Origin: Nannobrachium achirus
Lineage: Eukaryota; Chordata; Actinopteri; Myctophiformes; Myctophidae
DNA length: 64,000 bases
Assembly (NCBI GenBank): GCA_963921795.1
Contig: OY997651.1
Span: forward strand, 51,790,518 to 51,854,517
Direction of reading: 5' to 3'
Positions 58,054-64,000 of the stretch are shown in pieces; position 1 is the stretch's first letter, and the number at the start of each line of letters is the position of its first letter. A model generated the notes under the pieces. The model did no database searches and had not been told where the DNA came from. It saw only the letters and a list, made by a program, of their open reading frames with translations. The translations under genes and the position numbers were made by a program.

Positions 58054-58525
58054 TTAAAGGACAACTTTAGTTTTTTACAACAAGGGTTCATATTTTAGAT
58101 TGTAATTAAAGAATATAAACAATGAGTGTTAAAATTATTTCATTTACTTCTTTCTATTGTTTTAGAGATTCTTATTTCAGTGGTTGGGGGCATGCGTACA
58201 AGTGGCTAAATATGTAATTTTACACAGAATAAGCCCATTCCCAAGATACAACACAACCTTTCATGGTTGGATGTGACTTATGGGGGCTAGAAGTGTTACT
58301 GTAAATAGCAATAAAGAAACTGCTGGCTTATTGTGTCTAAAAATACATATTTAGCCACTTGTACGCATGCCCCCATGCGTACGCATGCCCCACATTTTAG
58401 CACGGTAAACGTGCTAAAACAATAGAACGAAGCAAATGAAAACATTTTAACACTCACTTTTTCTTTTCTCTAATTACAATCTAAAATATGAACCCTTGTT
58501 GTAAAAAACTAAAGTTGTCATTTAA
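58054..58525. mobile_element. 472-bp TTAA-bounded foldback element
   Basis: TTAAAGGACAACTTTAGTTT pairs with AAACTAAAGTTGTCATTTAA. AACAAGGGTTCATATTTTAG and AGTGGCTAAATATG also have inverted partners. GCATGCGTAC words sit near the centre. It is related to the fragment at 31375. Confidence 0.88.
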
Positions 58526-58637
58526 GTTATAATTACATCATGGAGTTGTACAGTTTGCATAATATATATCTCTGCTGTCGGGCCGAAACCTCCTAACTCC
58601 AAAATGTTCATTTTAGGGAAAATTAGTTCAAGTGGAG

Positions 58638-58737
58638 TTAAAGTGATCCCTGATTTGTAAGCCATGTAGGCCTTAATATGTTATAATAATATAACATATT
58701 AAGGCCTACATGGCTTACAAATCAGGGATCACTTTAA
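58638..58737. repeat. Perfect 48-bp inverted repeat with 4-bp loop
   Basis: TTAAAGTGATCCCTGATTTG begins the left arm, and the right arm, ending CAAATCAGGGATCACTTTAA, is its exact complement over 48 bp. The spacer ATAA is at about 58686-58689. Both ends are TTAA. It lies inside a diverged element (58561-58830) that resembles 60440-60560. Confidence 0.95.
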
Positions 58738-58939
58738 GAGGTTTTGACCAAAGGGCTTTTTACTACTTTTCATTGCTTCAATATTATTTTAACCAACACA
58801 CAGACGTAAAGGGTGTTCAATAGCACATATCTATACTATAATTTTGCGAATGTCTGACTGAGTGAGTGAGTGAGTGAGTGTCTGTCTGTCCCAGCGTTTC
58901 TCCTCGGTGGCTGGAGCAATTGACCTGAAATCGCATCAC

Positions 58940-60018
58940 TAGGGTTGCCACCCGTTCCGTATAATACGGAATCGTTCCGTATTGGACAATTAAAAGATGC
59001 GTTCCGTATTGAACCAATACGGAACGCGGTTTGTTCCGTATTTAACCAAATGCCCCATAAAGGTCTGTCACACAAACCTCAACACAGAATTTAACAATAA
59101 TGAATGAAATAAAACACAGGAAAAGACAGCAAAAGGAGGGAGAGGGTGAGGCGGCTCGCCTCGCAGTCGCTCTCTCCTCTCCTCTCCTCTCCTCTCGCTA
59201 GCCCGGCCGGCCCCTGTCTGCATTATGCACTGCATGTCGCTGTCAATCACCGTTGCCTAGTTACAGTCAGCGCACACCGCGCGCTTTAAAAATGTCGTCT
59301 GAAGACAATACTCCACCGCCTAAGGACAGACGCCTACAAAGGTACAGACGCGAGTGGGAAGAAACAAACCCGTGGCTTGACAGCGTCAGTGAAGGTTGCT
59401 TGCCAAGCAACCTAGCCTACAGTAGCCTTGCGTAGCCAGGCTTACTCATCTCCGAAGAGAAAAGAGCCTACAGTGTGTGGAGAAAAATAACATGCAGTTG
59501 CCAGGTCTGATAATATAAGCCATGTTGGGCTAGGTTGGAAGAAATTCCATGCAGTGTTGCCAAATCTGACTATTATAAGTATTTTGGGCTCTTATTTCTG
59601 TAAAGTTGCTCAGGTGAAGCCTATAGTGAAGCCTATTCAGCCTAAAGTAAAACATTTGTAATCTTCGTTGCTAATAAAGCACTTTAAACTTTAAGTATAT
59701 GACTTAATGGTTTCTTGACTACCTTCTCTTTACTGACCACCAAGTGACCCAATACAAGAGCCAGGTTCAAATCATTCATTGCTTTATTTCATACAAAATT
59801 AACTTATTCATATTTTAGAAACAATTGGCCACTTCAAACTGCAAAACAATATAGGTTATACCATGTTGTGTGTTATAGTTATAACTATTCTATGCATTTC
59901 ATGGGTTTGGGACTGCATTTTTTCGCTGGCCGGCGGCTGTGCCACGCGCACGGAACGCACGCACCGCGTGCCCGGAAGAGGTGTTCCTTATTTCAATTTC
60001 TGAAAGGTGGCAACCCTA
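58940..60018 (+). mobile_element. 1079-bp hAT element, TAGGGTTGCCA ends, exact 8-bp target duplication
   Basis: The ends TAGGGTTGCCACC and GGTGGCAACCCTA are inverted. CGCATCAC lies on both sides (58932-58939, 60019-60026). TTCCGTAT words fill the left subterminal part and CACGGAACGC lies near the right. A short transposase-like start and a polyadenylation-like AATAAA at 59674 lie within, so it is a shortened copy of a coding element. Confidence 0.93.
59292..59435 (+). CDS. N-terminal remnant of a hAT-type transposase or related protein (47 aa)
   Basis: The frame starts at 59292 (AAAATGTCG) and reads MSSEDNTPPPKDRRLQRYRR, then EWEETNPWLDSV before drifting to a stop. A basic helix followed by W-x5-PWL is the usual opening of fish hAT-like proteins that go on to a zinc finger; this is recognition of style, not a database hit. 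A 57-nt extension upstream is open but less likely. The rest of the transposase is absent. Confidence 0.5.
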   Translation: MSSEDNTPPPKDRRLQRYRREWEETNPWLDSVSEGCLPSNLAYSSLA

Positions 60019-60129
60019 CGCATCACTATCAGCATATGAACACACCTGACATAACTGTGAAGCCCGTTTGTCACTTTCACAAATCGTATGCTGTATATTC
60101 GCATTTTTATGGTGTATCTATATCTATTT

Positions 60130-60300
60130 AGCCTACAGTACCTTTTGTGACCACACATGTTAAGGGAGGGGCGCTGTTGTTCAGGCCATTAGCACAATCA
60201 CACACAAACCCCCCCCCACACACACACACACACACACACACACGGGGGGGGGGGGGGGGGGGGTGTGCAGGCGGGCGGGCGGGCGGGCGGGGGGGGTTCT
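60130..60300. mobile_element. Copy of the GAGCGGTGG-element interior with (CA)n and G tract
   Basis: ACACATGTTAAGGGAGGGGC matches 8404 and, inverted, 34890. It is followed by C8, (CA)n to 60243, about 19 G and GGCGGGCGGGCGGGC. Confidence 0.7.
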
Positions 60301-61469
<1,169 letters not shown>

Positions 61470-61786
61470 GTGCCCTCTCCAGACCATGCAGTTTCCACTA
61501 TGGCTAAAGAAATGCAAATTCCATGCCATACCTGAAGGCAACATTCACAAGAATTGCCTTGTCCAAACTCCCCCTCTCTACCCTTAGCTACTAGGTAGAA
61601 ACCCATGCTGTACACCACATCTCCAGTATCGACTTGATTATGCTTGGATCAGTTCGGTATCAAGCACTGAAAATAGCAGACCTCCAAGCTCACAAGCTTG
61701 GGCGTCTGCTATTTTCAATATTTTCACCAAAGGGCCCTTTTAGAAATGTCAGCCCCTGCCTCTCTAACATTCTCTGCACGTCCCTG
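61470..61786. mobile_element. CAGGGACGTGCAG-family element with hairpin
   Basis: From GTGCCCTCTCCAGACCATGC to CTCTGCACGTCCCTG. The hairpin at 61668-61716 has arms AAAATAGCAGACCTCCAAGC and an imperfect complement. It is the same layout as 8895-9253. Confidence 0.7.
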
Positions 61787-62296
61787 TACAGAACAATTAT
61801 AGGCCAACCTTGTGGAGCAGAAGTTAAGACTGCACATACAGTGGGACACAGAACATGGAATCAATTCAATTCAAAGGAGCTCTATTGGCATGAGAAAACG
61901 TATGTTTGCATTTAATACAAAATTACCAATGCTGCAAATGTAGAAATACTCTGTTACAAGTTAAAGTCTGGAATACAAAATGTAGCCTAGGCTGAGTAAA
62001 AGTACTAGTGGTATCAAAATATACTTCAAGTGCCAAAAGTACTCATTAAGAAGAATGTCCCATTTCACACGTTTTCAAATGTATAAAAACATTTTGGAAA
62101 ATAGCAGATCTACAACCTGTATTTAGTTACTTTACACCACTGATCACTATGAGGGTAATCTGGCACGTTCATGCCAGCTGGCAGTGACACCAACCTAAGT
62201 ACAAGACTCTAATGGTCATTTTAATCCACACTTGAATGGGGGTTTAAAATAATTAAGGTGGGTTTAGTGGTGCAAGGGCATGTGTGGTGTTGAATT
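61787..62296. other. No gene; SINE-like fragment and one hairpin arm
   Basis: CCTTGTGGAGCAGAAGTTAA at 61809 looks like a degraded tRNA-like head. GAAAATAGCAGATCTACAAC at 62098 is a lone hairpin arm. AAGTACTAGTGGTATC-type text belongs to the same family as the next element. Confidence 0.5.
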
Positions 62297-63017
62297 CAGC
62301 GGTGTAAAGTAACTAAGTACATTTACTTATACAGTTTTGAGGTATTTGTAGGCTACTTTACTTGAGTACTTGTTGCACTAACTAGCATTGACTGTTATGG
62401 TCACTTTGATTTGGGCACTGTATTATTTCGTTCCCTTTCCTGTTGTACCTTGCTCTTACTTACTTACTGTACTCTGTACTCTGTTCTTTTTATCTTTTTC
62501 ATACTTCTCTGTAACTTTGTAAATAACCTTATACTGCTGTGCTGCCTCTGGGCAACAAATGTTCCCCCTTGGGATAATAAAGGTATCTATCTATCTAGTA
62601 TTTCCAATTTTCAGTAGGCCTAGGTTACTTTTACTTCTACTCCACTACATCTTGGAGACAAATTGTAGGCTACTTTTTACTCCACTACATTTATTTGAAA
62701 ACTGTAGTTAGTTAGAAATTATAATATGATAAAACATAAATGAATCCACTTAAGCCCTATTTTATACCTATGCTGTTTAAACAGCGACGAGACGCGTTGT
62801 GAGCTTGTAGATCTGCTATTCTCATTCTCATATTAACATTTTGTACTTTTACTGTTATGGTACATTTTAAGTAGCCTACATTTTGATGCCAACACTTCCA
62901 TACTTTTACTCAAGTACATTTTGAATTCCGGACTTCTACTTGTAACAGAGTCTTTCTACATTGAAGTAATGATACTTTTACTTAAGCAAAAATATGTGAG
63001 CACTTTTTCCACCACTG
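62297..63017. mobile_element. hAT-type element, CAGCGGTGTAAAG ends, exact 8-bp target duplication
   Basis: CAGCGGTGTAAAGTAA at the left and TTTTTCCACCACTG at the right are imperfect inverted ends. GTTGAATT is on both sides (62289-62296, 63018-63025). A LINE-type 3' end (CCCTTGGGATAATAAAGGTA then CTAT repeats, to about 62598) is nested inside. One hairpin arm (GTGAGCTTGTAGATCTGCTA) lies near 62799. Confidence 0.88.
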
Positions 63018-63027
63018 GTTGAATTGA

Positions 63028-63030
<3 letters not shown>

Positions 63031-63101
<71 letters not shown>

Positions 63102-63103
63102 GG
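63031..63103. repeat. (GT)n-G19 microsatellite
   Basis: GT repeats 63031-63084 followed by a G run to 63103, about 110 bp upstream of the TATA box of the next gene. Confidence 0.95.
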
Positions 63104-63214
63104 TGTATTAGTTTCGGTGTCCCCCACTAGAAGAAAGGCATGCTGCTCGGCCAATAGCCAGGCCGTCTGGATACCTGGACGCACGCCCACGTAGTACCCA
63201 GGCCTCCCTTTTAC

Positions 63215-63223
63215 GCATAAATA
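63215..63223 (+). promoter_or_regulatory. Probable TATA box of the gene at 63419
   Basis: GCATAAATAC lies in a sharp switch from microsatellite to GC-rich text. A start site about 30 bp on would fall near 63245-63250. CCACGTAG upstream (63188) is E-box/CRE-like. The compact TATA promoter suits an inducible gene, but this is inference. Confidence 0.5.
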
Positions 63224-63318
63224 CGCACGGAGCGCAGCAATGGAGACGCACACAAACACTGAAAGGACCCTGGCGTTGAACCTCACTGACCTTCTCCAAG
63301 CTCTCCAACTCCAGCAGC

Positions 63319-63384
63319 ATGAACGATCTTGACCTCGAAGAAGAACTCGAAGGCATCTTCTTCCTGCTCGGATTATTTTATTAG
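63319..63384 (+). CDS. Upstream reading frame (21 codons) in the probable 5' leader
   Basis: ATG at 63319 opens MNDLDLEEELEGIFFLLGLF-Tyr-stop, ending 34 nt before the main ATG. The start context (CAGCATGA) is moderate. An earlier ATG at 63239 gives an overlapping 30-codon frame but may lie upstream of transcription start. Short upstream frames often hold down translation in stress-response mRNAs; a role here is inferred. Confidence 0.35.
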   Translation: MNDLDLEEELEGIFFLLGLFY

Positions 63385-63418
63385 TTGTGTAAACTTACTT
63401 TCCCACATCACCGCCGAC

Positions 63419-64000
63419 ATGGCAGCCAACTTCATCACGGAGACGACGGCAGGCTGCGCGCCGTCGTGCGCCACTTGCAGCACCGCCGAACTCGTGAGCC
63501 TCGTCCTGGTGGGCCTGCTGGACAGCGACGGCGACGACAGCGACGGAGGAGACGCGTTCCAGCCGCGCTTCAAGCGCGTCTCCTCCAGGGTGGAGCCCGA
63601 GGTCTTCTACAACACCAAGATAGACCCGGAGATCTTCAACACCAAAGGGAACCTGTACTCCAAGATGATGGACCCGGAGAACCTCTACTCCAAAGGGAGC
63701 CTGTACTCCAAGATGATGGACATGGAGAACTTCCACTCCAAAGGGAACCTGTACTCCAAGATGGACCCGGAGATCTTCTACAACAAGGGGAACCTGTACC
63801 TCCTCGAGATGGCCCTGGAGAGCGACGACGACGAGGAGAGCGGCGCCTACTTCAACTCGTTCCCCCAGACGGGGCCGCCGTCGGAGATCGAGATCACCGC
63901 CGAGGAGTTTGACTTCCACCTCGAGCTGGAGAGCGGGGATGACGACGACGACGACGACGACGGGATCGGGGCTTGTTTCATCCCCAAAACCGAGAGAAGC
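63419..64000 (+). CDS. Partial acidic repeat-containing protein, unrecognised (194 codons, open at window end)
   Basis: The ATG at 63419 (CCGACATGG, good context) opens a frame with no stop to the window edge. The protein begins MAANFITETTAGCAPSCATC, has a short hydrophobic stretch (ELVSLVLVGLL), then several imperfect repeats around KGNLYSKMMDPEN (about residues 66-120). Acidic segments follow, including a run of eight Asp near residue 180. Codon third positions are almost all G or C, unlike overlapping frames, which supports this frame. Negative charge and lack of membrane or catalytic motifs suggest a disordered regulatory protein. Family unknown; a stress-inducible regulator would fit the TATA promoter and upstream frame but is not shown. 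Confidence 0.7.
   Translation, partial: MAANFITETTAGCAPSCATCSTAELVSLVLVGLLDSDGDDSDGGDAFQPRFKRVSSRVEPEVFYNTKIDPEIFNTKGNLYSKMMDPENLYSKGSLYSKMMDMENFHSKGNLYSKMDPEIFYNKGNLYLLEMALESDDDEESGAYFNSFPQTGPPSEIEITAEEFDFHLELESGDDDDDDDDGIGACFIPKTERS

Noticed and set aside
63385..63919. 175-codon plus and 174-codon minus frames at the window end
   Set aside because: Shadows of the frame starting at 63419, which has the better start context and a coherent G/C third-position pattern.

Overview
The window looks like a ray-finned (teleost) fish chromosome. It has vertebrate genes with GT-AG introns, tRNA-derived SINEs with LINE-type tails, many short terminal-inverted-repeat DNA transposons, long CA/CT/GT microsatellites and a tandem C2H2 zinc-finger array. 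No species can be named from the sequence alone. All reading here was by eye; no search or alignment was run.

Layout. 1-629 is the 5' end of an unrecognised minus-strand reading frame that runs off the window. 3240-8185 is a complete four-exon plus-strand rhodopsin-like receptor of the chemoattractant type (chemerin, formyl-peptide or C3a/C5a receptor-like). Its introns are packed with nested elements. 9389-28330 is one 18.9-kb composite insertion: inverted ends CAAGGTTAT(A/T)ATAG and an 8-bp target duplication (7 of 8 matching) split a SINE in two. Inside it are four head-to-tail units of a large repeat that carries three copies of a TATA-driven, spliced, apparently noncoding transcription unit. 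28331-36217 is repeat-rich, with several large foldback elements. 36218 to about 51245 is a five-unit tandem array of a minus-strand C2H2 zinc-finger gene. Only the promoter-side copy (49618-50988) has a full reading frame; three copies share one frameshift and the fifth is broken by a deletion. 51250-63200 is again transposons and microsatellites, with one well-formed tRNA-Asn gene (53871-53944) and a 1.08-kb hAT-type element carrying a transposase-like N-terminus. 63215-64000 holds a TATA promoter, a small upstream reading frame and the first 194 codons of an unrecognised acidic, repeat-containing protein.

The most unusual noncoding signal is a short hairpin with arms close to AATAGCAGATCTACAAGCTC. 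It occurs more than fifteen times, as whole hairpins or single arms, inside at least five transposon families whose termini are otherwise unrelated. The second is the pair of zinc-finger units with an identical 3537-bp period, which points to very recent duplication or to an assembly repeat. There is no operon-like organisation and the genes have no evident joint function.
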